From IMG/VR virus record IMGVR_UViG_3300008113_011148, positions 1 through 64,000 of that record: a stretch of 64,000 nucleotides of DNA; one strand, written 5' to 3'. Of this stretch, positions 49,450 through 57,972 are shown one piece after another. The notes under the pieces are model-generated. The model searched no databases and was not told the origin of the DNA. It was given only the letters and a program-made list of their open reading frames with translations. The stretch's first letter is position 1. Each line of letters begins with the position of its first letter. A program made the position numbers and the translations under genes. Source of the DNA: a virus.

Positions 49450-49551
49450 GATTTTTTTTCATTTTTTATTTATACGTCTTGTAACGAAATAAGTTTATAC
49501 CTTATATATCAACAACATCTCTCTTTACTTACCAAAAAAGCCAATATATTT

Positions 49552-49561
49552 TTAATATATA
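49552..49561 (+). promoter_or_regulatory. Late-promoter-like box TTAATATATA
   Basis: A perfect copy, 4 nt before the ATG at 49566. Confidence 0.5.
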
Positions 49562-49565
49562 CTTT

Positions 49566-50123
49566 ATGAAAATCGTAAAATACCAAGAATTTATAAAAGA
49601 GGAATTACAAGATACTCCTGAGACTTATGTTGCTACCGCTTTAAACAATTTGAAGCGAAAGATTGATAAAATGTTTGAATTTCAATCTGATGACGAAAAT
49701 GATAAAGAAGAGAATAAAGAGCAAGATATAAAAAGTGTAAAGAAAAAAAGTAAAGAGAAAATGAGTTTCGAAGACTTGGGTGTTAGACTTGAAAGTTCTG
49801 AAATTTCTAAATATTCAAAACTATTTGATTCATTGACTGTCAAATTTTCAGACGATCAGAATACTTATACTCTTATATTTATGATAGATTTAAAAGATGC
49901 TATGCCGAAAGATCCTGCAAAAGATTTTGACATAGACCAAATAGAAAAGTGTTATATTAAATTTAAAAAATATGACTTAGACACATTTGAGGTAATTGGT
50001 CAATTAAGTAAAAATGTAGAAATGAAAAAAATTGATGAGGACTTCATTATAGAGTTAAAATTAGAACTCGATGAGAAATTTGGAGACTCAGATGAGGAAA
50101 AATTTGAGATAGAAACAGAATAA
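49566..50123 (+). CDS. Unknown protein with capsid-targeting-like N-terminus
   Basis: A 185-residue protein beginning MKIVKYQEFIKEELQDTPE, the copy closest to the T4 internal-protein type (KYQEFI-x-E, I-K-E at 10-12). An acidic/basic low-complexity linker (about 40-65) is followed by a beta-rich domain (LTVKFSDDQNTYTLIFMIDL) and an acidic end. The small compact domain after a linker fits a packaged protein; no enzyme motif is visible. Confidence 0.65.
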   Translation: MKIVKYQEFIKEELQDTPETYVATALNNLKRKIDKMFEFQSDDENDKEENKEQDIKSVKKKSKEKMSFEDLGVRLESSEISKYSKLFDSLTVKFSDDQNTYTLIFMIDLKDAMPKDPAKDFDIDQIEKCYIKFKKYDLDTFEVIGQLSKNVEMKKIDEDFIIELKLELDEKFGDSDEEKFEIETE

Positions 50124-50152
50124 GAGAGACCCTAAAATTTAATAAATAATTT

Positions 50153-50665
50153 ATGGGTTTAAATATAGTTTCAAGTCAGTTTGTTTCTAATTGTTTCAAA
50201 AAATCAAGATTTTTTAGAAAAAATTTAGGATTAGTCTCTACCATAGATAAGAATGGTAAAAGAATTGCTAATGATAAAGATAAATTTAGCTCTCACTATA
50301 ATGGAATATATCGAACTACAATTTTTGCACAAGGTAATGTTGGTGATATAAAGTTTTACATAGACCATTACATTCGTGATAATACATTTGCTGTTTATAG
50401 TGGTGATACTTTTGAAGAATTTATTTTCACATTTGATGTGTCATTTTTTACAGAAAAAGGCGCCGATAATTATTTAGGCTTTATATTAAAAAGTGTAGAT
50501 GATATGTATGAAGAAAGAGTGAAAAATAATGAGCTTAAGAAGTTAGAACCAAAACCTGTAGGTAATGCTGATATGATTACTAAAAATCCAGGAAATGTAT
50601 CATATGCCGACCTAAAAGCTTATTTAGAAAAGAAAAGAGCTGAAAGATATAAAAAATTTGATTAA
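50153..50665 (+). CDS. Unknown protein upstream of endolysin
   Basis: A 170-residue protein (FVSNCFKKSRFFRKNLGLVS, then YRTTIFAQGNVGDIKFYIDH). The C-terminal third is charged and helical (DLKAYLEKKRAERYKKFD). No signal peptide or membrane segment, so not a holin by sequence. It lies 3 nt before the endolysin gene. Function unknown. Confidence 0.55.
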   Translation: MGLNIVSSQFVSNCFKKSRFFRKNLGLVSTIDKNGKRIANDKDKFSSHYNGIYRTTIFAQGNVGDIKFYIDHYIRDNTFAVYSGDTFEEFIFTFDVSFFTEKGADNYLGFILKSVDDMYEERVKNNELKKLEPKPVGNADMITKNPGNVSYADLKAYLEKKRAERYKKFD

Positions 50666-50668
50666 ACA

Positions 50669-51664
50669 ATGAAACTTAAAAGAGTAATTCAACTTAAAAT
50701 GACTGGTGATGATGTAAAATACATTCAAACACTTCTTAAAGAATATGGTTTTTTTAAAGATAGAGTTGATGGTTATTTCGGACAAAATACACTTGTAGCG
50801 GTTTCAAATTTTCAAAGAGCTGTTTCTACAAAAGCGGATGGTATTGTTGGACCTTTGACTTGGAATAAATTACAACTATATGGAACAGATATGCCAGTAT
50901 TTCAGAAAAAAAATGACAAAGAAATTCCCTATAAGGTTTCATTCGTATCTGAAAGTGGACTTGAGATTTATGATAATTTTTTATCTGAAGATGAGTATTA
51001 TAAAAAGGAAACAAATAAAAATACAATCTGGTTACACCATACCGCCGGTGGTTCTAGGCCTGATTGGACAATAGGTGGTTGGGAAAAAGATTTTCAAAAA
51101 GACGAAGAGGGCAATCCTAAATTAGATTCAGATGGTAATGCTTTACCTTTGAGAGTGGGTACACACTTTGTCATCGGAAGAAAATCATCATCAACTGATT
51201 TTCCACTCTGGGATGGTAAAGTTTTAAGAGCATTCGATGAAAGATATTGGGCATATCACCTTGGAATATCTACTAAGAACAGTGAACAACTAAATTCACG
51301 TTCAATAGGAATAGAAATATGTAATTATGGACCTTTGACTTTAGGAAAAGATGAGAAATTTTATAACTATGTTAATAAACCAGTTAATAAAATTGATGTT
51401 GTTGAATTATCTAAACCATTCAGGGGTTATAAATTTTGGGAAAAATATACTGACGCTCAACTTGAAAGTACAAGAAAATTAATTATCCACCTTAGTAAAA
51501 TATGGAATATGGAAATTGAATCTGGTATCTATGATGAAAATTGGTTTAATTATGACCAGAAATGGTTTAGTTTAGGTGGTTTGAGAACTCATACACAAGT
51601 AAGAAAAGATAAGTTTGACCTTTTTCCTCAACCAGAATTGATTCAAATGTTAAATAGTCTTTAA
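50669..51664 (+). CDS. Endolysin: PG-binding domain plus N-acetylmuramoyl-L-alanine amidase
   Basis: A 331-residue lysin. Residues 5-70 are a PG_binding_1 domain (VKYIQTLLKEYGF, DGYFGQNTLVAVSNFQ, DGIVGPLTWNKLQ). The amidase_2 domain (about 115-310) has IWLHHTAGG with the first zinc His, a central HFVIGR strand, AYHLGIS and GIEICNYG. No signal peptide, so a holin or other release route is required. Classic late lysis enzyme. Confidence 0.9.
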   Translation: MKLKRVIQLKMTGDDVKYIQTLLKEYGFFKDRVDGYFGQNTLVAVSNFQRAVSTKADGIVGPLTWNKLQLYGTDMPVFQKKNDKEIPYKVSFVSESGLEIYDNFLSEDEYYKKETNKNTIWLHHTAGGSRPDWTIGGWEKDFQKDEEGNPKLDSDGNALPLRVGTHFVIGRKSSSTDFPLWDGKVLRAFDERYWAYHLGISTKNSEQLNSRSIGIEICNYGPLTLGKDEKFYNYVNKPVNKIDVVELSKPFRGYKFWEKYTDAQLESTRKLIIHLSKIWNMEIESGIYDENWFNYDQKWFSLGGLRTHTQVRKDKFDLFPQPELIQMLNSL

Positions 51665-51901
51665 TGATTGATAGATTGTAATTTTATCCCACTCATCTAA
51701 ATCCTCAAAATCAAAACTAATATCGAAGTCATCATAAAAACAATGTATTAGTATTCTATTTTCATTTTTTATATATTCAATAGATTCTACTTTACCGAAA
51801 CTGACCTCTATTTCGATAACAATTTCAGAAATACCTTTACCTAACCTATTGATGATATCAATGGTTTTCTTTTTGAGTACATTATCTAAAATTTTTTTCA
51901 T
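51650..51901 (-). CDS. Unknown small acidic protein
   Basis: An 83-residue protein (IVIEIEVSFGKVESIEYIKN, FDISFDFEDLDEWDKITIY) that converges on and overlaps the endolysin by 15 nt. Alternating charged strands, no motif. It has no clear promoter box. Function unknown. Confidence 0.45.
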   Translation of the reverse strand: MKKILDNVLKKKTIDIINRLGKGISEIVIEIEVSFGKVESIEYIKNENRILIHCFYDDFDISFDFEDLDEWDKITIYQSLKTI

Positions 51902-51959
51902 AACATATATATTTTTGTTTTTTTATGATTAAAAAAAATAACATTTGAATTTTTAAAAA

Positions 51960-51969
51960 TTAATATATA
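51960..51969 (+). promoter_or_regulatory. Late-promoter-like box TTAATATATA
   Basis: A perfect copy, 5 nt before the ATG at 51975. Confidence 0.5.
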
Positions 51970-51974
51970 TCCAT

Positions 51975-53216
51975 ATGAAAGTTTTTAAATATTCAGAGTT
52001 TTTAACTGAAAGTAAGATTGAAGAATTACTTTTAGAATCTAAAGTTGTTTTTTCAAAGAAGTTTTTAAATCTTCTTAATAGAATGAGAACAAATAAAATC
52101 GCTAGTGATTTATTAAATATTTATTCGAAAGATTACAATGTTCAACATAATTATATTGATATTACGGATAATAAAGAAGAGGTATCATTTACACCTGATA
52201 GAAAGGTTCAAGAATTGATTGCAGGGAAACCAGAAGTATATAAAGTTGGAACTCGTCGTCAATTAACACATAGTGATTCAAATAACAAATTATTTGAAGC
52301 TTTGGGATATGATAAAAATCAAGAATATTGGACGCCAAATGATGGACAAAGAGGTTTAATTAAATCAGAGGTTGTTAGTCCAACTTCTGGTAAAGTATTT
52401 GTCCTTTTTGAAGAATTAACTGATGAAGTTGAAAAAAGATATGCTGTTTTAAATAAAGATTGCTTAAGCTTAGCAGATTTTGATGATTCAAACATATGGA
52501 AAACTTCTCGTAATCCGATTAGAATTGGAAGACTTATAAGACCACTTCTAAGATCTGTTGGTGTTACTGTTACTGATAGAGAAGTCGAGGAGTTTACAAA
52601 TATGTGGAAAGCAACATACGATTTTGCAGCAGATGTTTTAAAACAATTTGATATTGTTAAAGGTAATACTATTGCTTATTGGTATGACTATGGAAAATAT
52701 GTTGATGGTGGTGGAACACTTAACAACTCTTGTATGGCTGAAGTTGATTCGGATTACTTTGAGATTTATACTTCAAATTCACAAGTTCAATTAGTTATCC
52801 TTTATGATGATAACGGACAAGTTCAAGATGGTAAATACACATCAACTAAAATTAAAGGTAGAGCAATTCTTTGGGATGCTGAACTAAATGGTCAAAAAGA
52901 AATGTTTATGGATAGAATCTATACTACTTATGATTCAGATGTAGACCTTTTCAAACAATTCGCTCAAAAGAATGGTTGGTTTTATAAAGACTCTCAAAGT
53001 ATGACACCAAGAGAATATATTACAAACGGAACATCTAAATCAAGACCAGAGATAATTGTTAAAGTAGATAACGCAGATTGTGAATACTATCCATATGTTG
53101 ATACTATGTGTTTTTGTTATACTGGTTCTAATGAGTTAAGAAATACACAAGACGATGATGATTCTTCTATGAGAGTTCTTCGCTCAACTGAAGGTGAATG
53201 GTATAGTGATTATTAA
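51975..53216 (+). CDS. Large protein with capsid-targeting-like N-terminus
   Basis: A 413-residue protein beginning MKVFKYSEFLTESKIEELLL (L-T-E at 10-12, the canonical prohead-protease type). The body has TIAYWYDYGKYVDGGGTLNN, SCMAEVDSDYFEIYTSNSQV, VLIKGRAILWD-like and FMDRIYTTYDSDVDLFKQFA segments that recur in hypothetical proteins of other large phages; no catalytic function is known for them. It is the strongest candidate here for a major packaged protein. It lies 2 nt upstream of another member. Confidence 0.65.
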   Translation: MKVFKYSEFLTESKIEELLLESKVVFSKKFLNLLNRMRTNKIASDLLNIYSKDYNVQHNYIDITDNKEEVSFTPDRKVQELIAGKPEVYKVGTRRQLTHSDSNNKLFEALGYDKNQEYWTPNDGQRGLIKSEVVSPTSGKVFVLFEELTDEVEKRYAVLNKDCLSLADFDDSNIWKTSRNPIRIGRLIRPLLRSVGVTVTDREVEEFTNMWKATYDFAADVLKQFDIVKGNTIAYWYDYGKYVDGGGTLNNSCMAEVDSDYFEIYTSNSQVQLVILYDDNGQVQDGKYTSTKIKGRAILWDAELNGQKEMFMDRIYTTYDSDVDLFKQFAQKNGWFYKDSQSMTPREYITNGTSKSRPEIIVKVDNADCEYYPYVDTMCFCYTGSNELRNTQDDDDSSMRVLRSTEGEWYSDY

Positions 53217-53218
53217 TT

Positions 53219-53818
53219 ATGAAGATAAAGAAGACATATAAAGAATTCATAAAAGAAAGTAATGAATATATTGATGAAAAAACAATCAATGATATTTTTA
53301 TTGATTTAATTGATATGGATTTCACACTTACGTTTATTGATGGATACCGAGCTAGTAAAGATAAAGGCGCTAAGTATTTTATTGATTTAAAGAAAACCGC
53401 TAATAGTAAATATGACTATATTGAAAATGATTATGCTTATGGTGTCTCTAATTTAGAACCTATGAAAGTAGATATAAGTAAGGTTTTAGATGCCTTACAA
53501 TCGGCTAAAGAAACTTTGAATAGTATGGAATACACAGTTGGTTATGAAATTGAATTCAACTTTAATGATCAAAGTCAATTTCAGATTTCTTGTCATATTC
53601 AACATAATGATACTATTGGTCAAATAATAGAATCAAAGAAAGAAATAAAATCAGAATTAAAAGGGAATGACTACCAAATGGTTTCTGGTATTATAGATAT
53701 ACTTAAAAAAGTAAAAGATAAAGAAAATAGAATGGAAATAGCAAAAGATATGATTTCTCAATTTAAAAGAGAAGATATAAAATTTGACTATGATAAATTT
53801 TTAGATTCAATAAAATAA
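53219..53818 (+). CDS. Unknown protein with capsid-targeting-like N-terminus
   Basis: A 199-residue protein beginning MKIKKTYKEFIKESNEYIDE (I-K-E at 11-13). It has an alpha/beta middle (DMDFTLTFIDGYRASKDKGA, YTVGYEIEFNFNDQSQFQIS) and a helical Lys-rich end. It is coupled to the previous gene and ends at a strong terminator. Function unknown. Confidence 0.6.
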   Translation: MKIKKTYKEFIKESNEYIDEKTINDIFIDLIDMDFTLTFIDGYRASKDKGAKYFIDLKKTANSKYDYIENDYAYGVSNLEPMKVDISKVLDALQSAKETLNSMEYTVGYEIEFNFNDQSQFQISCHIQHNDTIGQIIESKKEIKSELKGNDYQMVSGIIDILKKVKDKENRMEIAKDMISQFKREDIKFDYDKFLDSIK

Positions 53819-53846
53819 AAAACCCAGTCTAAGACTGGGTTTTTTG
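53817..53846. terminator. Bidirectional rho-independent terminator
   Basis: AACCCAGTCT / AGACTGGGTT stem with flanking A6 and T6 runs; ends the capsid-targeting-like operon. Confidence 0.9.
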
Positions 53847-53960
53847 TTTTTCATATCCTTAACTTGAACGGGGTCAAAACATCAGGCTATTTTTCACTAT
53901 ATGCAACTTAATCATACTCGTCTCCGTTCCTTTTCCTGACTTACGACCTAAAAGTAGATA
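53847..53960. other. Structured intergenic region after dnaK
   Basis: About 114 nt between the terminator and the dnaK stop with no open frame. It is less A+T-rich than its surroundings and holds an 8-bp inverted repeat GAACGGGG (53866-53873) / CTCCGTTC (53922-53929, one G-U pair) and a second short pair TCAGG / CCTGA (53882-53886 and 53935-53939). It could be a small RNA or mRNA 3' structure; no known family recognised. Confidence 0.35.
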
Positions 53961-55820
53961 TTACTTAACTTCTTCAAAATCAGCATCTTGTACTTCATCA
54001 GCACCACCATTATTTGATGGTTCTGTTTGAGTTTGTTCAGTTTGTTGATAAAGTTTTGTTGAAATTTCAGACCAAGTTGTGTTCAATTTAAGTGAAGCTT
54101 CATCCATTTTTTGAACATCTTTTTCTGAGTGAGCTTTTCTTAGTTCATCTAAGTCAGCATTTAGCTTAGATTTATCCTCATCTGATAATTTTTCTCCAAA
54201 CTCTTTGATTTGTTTTTCAGTTTGGAAGATAAGTGAATCGGCCATATTCATTTTATCTACCTTTTCTCTTTCGAGTCTATCAGATTCAGCATTTGCTTCA
54301 GCTTCAGCTTTCATTCTTTCAACTTCTTCTTTAGATAATTGTGTATTACCCTCGATTCGGATTTTATTTTCCTTACCGGTTGCTTTATCTTTTGCAGAAA
54401 CAGAAAGGATACCATTAGCATCTACGTCAATTGTTACTTCAATTTGAGGCACACCTCTTGGCGCTGGCATAATTCCATCTAGGTGAAATCTACCTAAAGA
54501 TTTATTATCTTTTGCCATAGGTCTCTCTCCTTGAATAACATGAATTTCTACTGAAGGTTGATTATCAGATGCTGTTGAAAAAGTTTCTGATTTTTTAGTT
54601 GGAATGGTTGTATTACCATCAATCAACTTTGTCATTACAGAACCCATAGTTTCAATACCAATTGATAAAGGAAGTACGTCCAAAAGTAACACGTCTGTTA
54701 CATTACCGGTAAGAACTCCTCCCTGTACTGTAGCACCTGTAGAAACACAAGTATCTGGATTTAAAGATTTTGATGGTTTTTTTCCAAAAAGTTTTTCAAG
54801 TTTTTCCTGAACTAAAGGAATTCTTGAAGAACCACCAACAAGTAGAACATCATTGATGTCAGATGTTTTCAGTCCTGATTTACTCAAAGCTGATTTTGAT
54901 TTTTCTATAGTTCTCTCAATGATATAGTCAATCAATTGTTCAAATTTTGATTTACTAAGTTGTTGAACCAAGTGTTTAGGAATACCATCTACTGAAGTAA
55001 TATAAGGTAGATTGATATCAGCAGTTGATGAGCCAGATAATTCAATTTTAGCTTTTTCAGCCGCTTCAAAGAGTCTTTGATGAGCCATAGGATCTTTTCT
55101 CAGGTCCATACCCTGCTCTTTATTGAATTCATCAGCTAACCAATTAACAATCTCCTCATCAATCAGAGAACCTCCTAAATCAAGGTCACCATCAGTTGAG
55201 AGAATCTCAAATACACCATCAGCAACATCAACAATAGATAAATCCATCGTACAACCACCAAAATCAAAAACAGCATATTTATTTTCAGATTTTGAGTCAA
55301 CATTTAAGATAGCAGCTGTAGGCTCAGCAATAACTCTTTCTACTTTGAGTCCCGCAATTTCACCTGCAAGTTTTGTTGCTTGTCTCTCTTCAGAGTTAAA
55401 GTGAGCAGGAACGGTAATAATTGCTCTACTAACTTCATGACCAAGAAAATCTTCTGCAGTTTTTTTCATTTTTTGAATTACCATTGCTGAAATTTCTTCA
55501 GGTGAATAAATTCTATCATCGATTTTAATTCCAGGTCGACCATTAGAATTAACTATTTTATATGGTCTCTTAAGGTGTTTTACTTGGTCGTAAGTTTTAC
55601 CCATTAATCTTTTAATATTAAAGATAGTTTTTTCAGGGTTAATCGTTGCCTGTCTTTTTGCTGGGTCACCAACTTTGATACCATCTTTAGTAAACGCTAC
55701 ATAAGACGGTGTAGTTAAAGCACCTTCAGAATTTGGAATAATTTTTACTTCTGTTCCCTCATAAACCGAAACAGCGGAGTTGTAACTCCCAAGGTCAATA
55801 CCAATAATTTTTTCACTCAT
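53961..55820 (-). CDS. dnaK: DnaK (Hsp70 chaperone)
   Basis: A 619-residue full-length Hsp70. It starts [17 protein letters not shown] (phosphate-1 loop), has INEPTAAI-like [10 protein letters not shown], the [11 protein letters not shown] phosphate-2 loop, [12 protein letters not shown] adenosine motif, the [13 protein letters not shown] linker/start of the substrate domain, and a helical lid ending in [12 protein letters not shown]. Two changes are notable: Tyr-Asn for the usual Thr-Thr in GTTNS, and Cys-Met in place of Gly-Thr in DLGGGTFD. No dnaJ or grpE is in the window, so it would need host or other phage cochaperones. A composite promoter element shared with the UVR gene lies upstream. 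Confidence 0.93.
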   Translation of the reverse strand: MSEKIIGIDLGSYNSAVSVYEGTEVKIIPNSEGALTTPSYVAFTKDGIKVGDPAKRQATINPEKTIFNIKRLMGKTYDQVKHLKRPYKIVNSNGRPGIKIDDRIYSPEEISAMVIQKMKKTAEDFLGHEVSRAIITVPAHFNSEERQATKLAGEIAGLKVERVIAEPTAAILNVDSKSENKYAVFDFGGCTMDLSIVDVADGVFEILSTDGDLDLGGSLIDEEIVNWLADEFNKEQGMDLRKDPMAHQRLFEAAEKAKIELSGSSTADINLPYITSVDGIPKHLVQQLSKSKFEQLIDYIIERTIEKSKSALSKSGLKTSDINDVLLVGGSSRIPLVQEKLEKLFGKKPSKSLNPDTCVSTGATVQGGVLTGNVTDVLLLDVLPLSIGIETMGSVMTKLIDGNTTIPTKKSETFSTASDNQPSVEIHVIQGERPMAKDNKSLGRFHLDGIMPAPRGVPQIEVTIDVDANGILSVSAKDKATGKENKIRIEGNTQLSKEEVERMKAEAEANAESDRLEREKVDKMNMADSLIFQTEKQIKEFGEKLSDEDKSKLNADLDELRKAHSEKDVQKMDEASLKLNTTWSEISTKLYQQTEQTQTEPSNNGGADEVQDADFEEVK

Positions 55821-55842
55821 AATTTTTAATGTTTTTTAAATG

Positions 55843-55890
55843 TTATTGTCAATTAATGTGCCATTTAGAATAATATGTCATTTTGTCATA
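55843..55890 (-). promoter_or_regulatory. Composite element shared with UVR gene: TGACA repeats plus TGGCAC-N5-TTGAC
   Basis: Read on the minus strand: TATGACAAAATGACATA, 10 nt, TGGCAC, 5 nt, TTGACAATAA. TGGCAC-N5-TTG is close to the sigma-54 consensus (TGGCAC-N5-TTGC). The same parts with the same spacing occur at 26081-26127. It lies 22 nt before the dnaK ATG. Confidence 0.62.
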
Positions 55891-55950
55891 CTACGTCAGT
55901 AAACACTTTATTTTATAGAGTAAGAATATAAAAAGTTTAAATTTTTTTTC

Positions 55951-55983
55951 AAAAAAAAGACTCCTGTTTTTACAGGAGTCTAA
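55951..55983 (-). terminator. Rho-independent terminator (minus strand)
   Basis: GACTCCTGT / ACAGGAGTC stem with a 4-nt loop, followed on the minus strand by eight T. It ends the subtilase and membrane-microprotein transcript. Confidence 0.85.
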
Positions 55984-56013
55984 AAAATGCTTTAAGGGGT
56001 GTAATCATTTTTA

Positions 56014-56121
56014 TTACCAAGGTCTCACCATAGTATAACCACTAATAGCTATAACGAATGATGTAAGTATTATCAATAGCAATGTTATGATTTCTGATTT
56101 GTCAATTTTTATTGATTTCAT
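56014..56121 (-). CDS. Single-span membrane microprotein (35 residues)
   Basis: An open frame from ATG 56121 to TAA 56014: MKSIKIDKSEIITLLLIILT then SFVIAISGYTMVRPW. A basic start, one transmembrane helix and a short end. It lies 17 nt after the subtilase stop and just before a terminator, consistent with an operon. Function unknown; too short for homology by eye. Confidence 0.5.
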   Translation of the reverse strand: MKSIKIDKSEIITLLLIILTSFVIAISGYTMVRPW

Positions 56122-56138
56122 ATTTTTTTTATTTTTTA

Positions 56139-57698
56139 TTATTGAATAACTATTTTTTTAGTTTCATTTTGAGTTATTAAGTAATAGATACCGGACATCT
56201 CTATTTGAATTGTGGTAAAATCTGTAGGGTTTAATTTCATAACTAATCTACCTGAATTGTCAAGTAAACTTGAATTCTCTACTAAACCAGTCACTATAAA
56301 TATACCAGTGCTTGGATTAGGGTAGATTGATAAATTATTATCTGAAAGTGTTTGAAAGTGATTACCGTTATTACCCTGTCCATTACCATTATTTGAATTA
56401 TTATTGATTACTCCGTTTTGACTTCCTAATTGTGAGTTATCGTATCCAGGATTAGATGGATCAAATCCGTCGCTATTTCCGTGTCCATTATTATTGTCAT
56501 TATCTATAACTAAAGTCATTTCGTATGCAATTCTTACTGCTTCTGCTGAGTTTAATCTACCAGAACCCAACTTTCCTACATATTGTGGATTTATTGAATA
56601 AATATCTACAGCTGTTAGTCTTAATATAGAATCGATTTGATTATTAGTTAAATTAGGATTTACTGATAACATTAAACCAACTGTTCCTGATACAAAAGGA
56701 GCAGCAAAAGATGTTCCATTAGAATATAAATACCAACCCGGGGCAGCACTTAGAGGGACGTTGTATCCTGGTGCACAGATGTCTACTGTTGAGTTGTGTT
56801 GGTGTGTTGAACCGTTTTGAGAAATATGGCTATCGTTTGAGCCAACACTTGTAACTGAAAAAACGTGATTGTAAGCAGAAGGATAAACTAAGTTATCAGC
56901 ACCACCACAAGTTGATCCGTTACCAGCGGATGCTACTATAAATGTTCCGTTATTCCATACTTCGTCTATTGCTAATTGAGCGTAATAGTTATATGTGCAA
57001 CCAGAAGTCCAACTCAGATTTATTACTTTATAACCATTATAAGATGCTTTTAACATATCATTATAATTCATTCTAAAAAGACCAAGTGAAGAATTATATC
57101 CAATTGAACTTATTCCTGTTGAGTTATTAGTATTTCCAGCAGCTGTAATTGCAACAGCTGTTCCGTGTGTTTTTGTAGATGTATTTGTAGCATCATAGTA
57201 TTTTACTTTTCCTACTAATTCTTCGTGATTTTGATAGAAGTTTTGGTCTGAAATAGCTATTCTAACAGATGTGTCACCAGTAGTATAAGACCAAGCACCT
57301 TCTGCATTTATTAAACTAAGTGCCCAGTTATTAGAGAAAGAAGATGTGTAATCGTTAGGAAGTTCTAAAGTCTCAAAACTAGGTGTTATCTCAACTCGAG
57401 AAACAACATTTGATTTGTTTGTAAGATTTTGTAATAATTCTACTTCATTACAGTTACAATCTATTTGATAAACATTTTGTAGAATTTTATTTTTAGAATC
57501 TGGAAAAACTCTCTCGACATTTGTTATTTCATAACTTTCTAAAATAGAATTTAGTTGTTGATTATTAGAGATAAATTTATTCTCTCTTTTTACAGGAACA
57601 TTTTGTCCTTCTTCGATGGTTAACCATACCGAGTTTTGTGAGAAAAGATTAACACTTAGTGTTAATACTGATGCGATTGTTAATAAGATTTTTTTCAT
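56139..57698 (-). CDS. Secreted subtilisin-like protease (S8) with T9SS type A tail
   Basis: A 519-residue protease from ATG 57698, where a signal peptide begins (MKKILLTIASVLTLSVNLFS, then QN); the longer frame would hide it. Catalytic triad: Asp in RIAISDQNF, His in THGTAVA, Ser in GTSFAAPFVSG, with oxyanion Asn in SAGNGS. A prodomain-like region (about 25-110) precedes. A Asn/Gly-rich linker leads to the C-terminal T9SS sorting domain (LSIYPNPSTGIFIVTG ... KKIVIQ). It should be secreted or surface-bound by host T9SS. Unusual on a phage; it may open host surface layers or cut competitors' receptors. Confidence 0.88.
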   Translation of the reverse strand: MKKILLTIASVLTLSVNLFSQNSVWLTIEEGQNVPVKRENKFISNNQQLNSILESYEITNVERVFPDSKNKILQNVYQIDCNCNEVELLQNLTNKSNVVSRVEITPSFETLELPNDYTSSFSNNWALSLINAEGAWSYTTGDTSVRIAISDQNFYQNHEELVGKVKYYDATNTSTKTHGTAVAITAAGNTNNSTGISSIGYNSSLGLFRMNYNDMLKASYNGYKVINLSWTSGCTYNYYAQLAIDEVWNNGTFIVASAGNGSTCGGADNLVYPSAYNHVFSVTSVGSNDSHISQNGSTHQHNSTVDICAPGYNVPLSAAPGWYLYSNGTSFAAPFVSGTVGLMLSVNPNLTNNQIDSILRLTAVDIYSINPQYVGKLGSGRLNSAEAVRIAYEMTLVIDNDNNNGHGNSDGFDPSNPGYDNSQLGSQNGVINNNSNNGNGQGNNGNHFQTLSDNNLSIYPNPSTGIFIVTGLVENSSLLDNSGRLVMKLNPTDFTTIQIEMSGIYYLITQNETKKIVIQ

Positions 57699-57972
57699 AA
57701 GTTTAATTTTTAATTTTGAATTATAACTTATATAGTTCAGACTTAAGGCAAAAGACACTGATTTTAGACATGTAGTTACTAATTTACACAATCAACTCTA
57801 TTAATTGATGGATGATACCACTTAAGATGGTAAGTAATTATACTTAAATAACAATTTAATTAAATTTGCTAAATAGATATCAGTAAATGCTCATTCTATG
57901 GGTATATTACAAAATCTTTGTGTATTTAAAAATATATATATAGATAAGGGGATAAAATTTATTTTTTTTAAT

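Noticed and set aside
54205-55404. Several plus-strand open frames antisense to dnaK
   Set aside because: They are shadows of the dnaK reading frame; composition is Ser/Phe-rich and no start signals or motifs are present.
57816-57832. Inverted repeat TACCA - 7 nt - TGGTA between the divergent subtilase and CUB genes
   Set aside because: Only five base pairs per arm; not enough to claim an operator in A+T-rich DNA. The whole 274-nt gap otherwise shows no gene.
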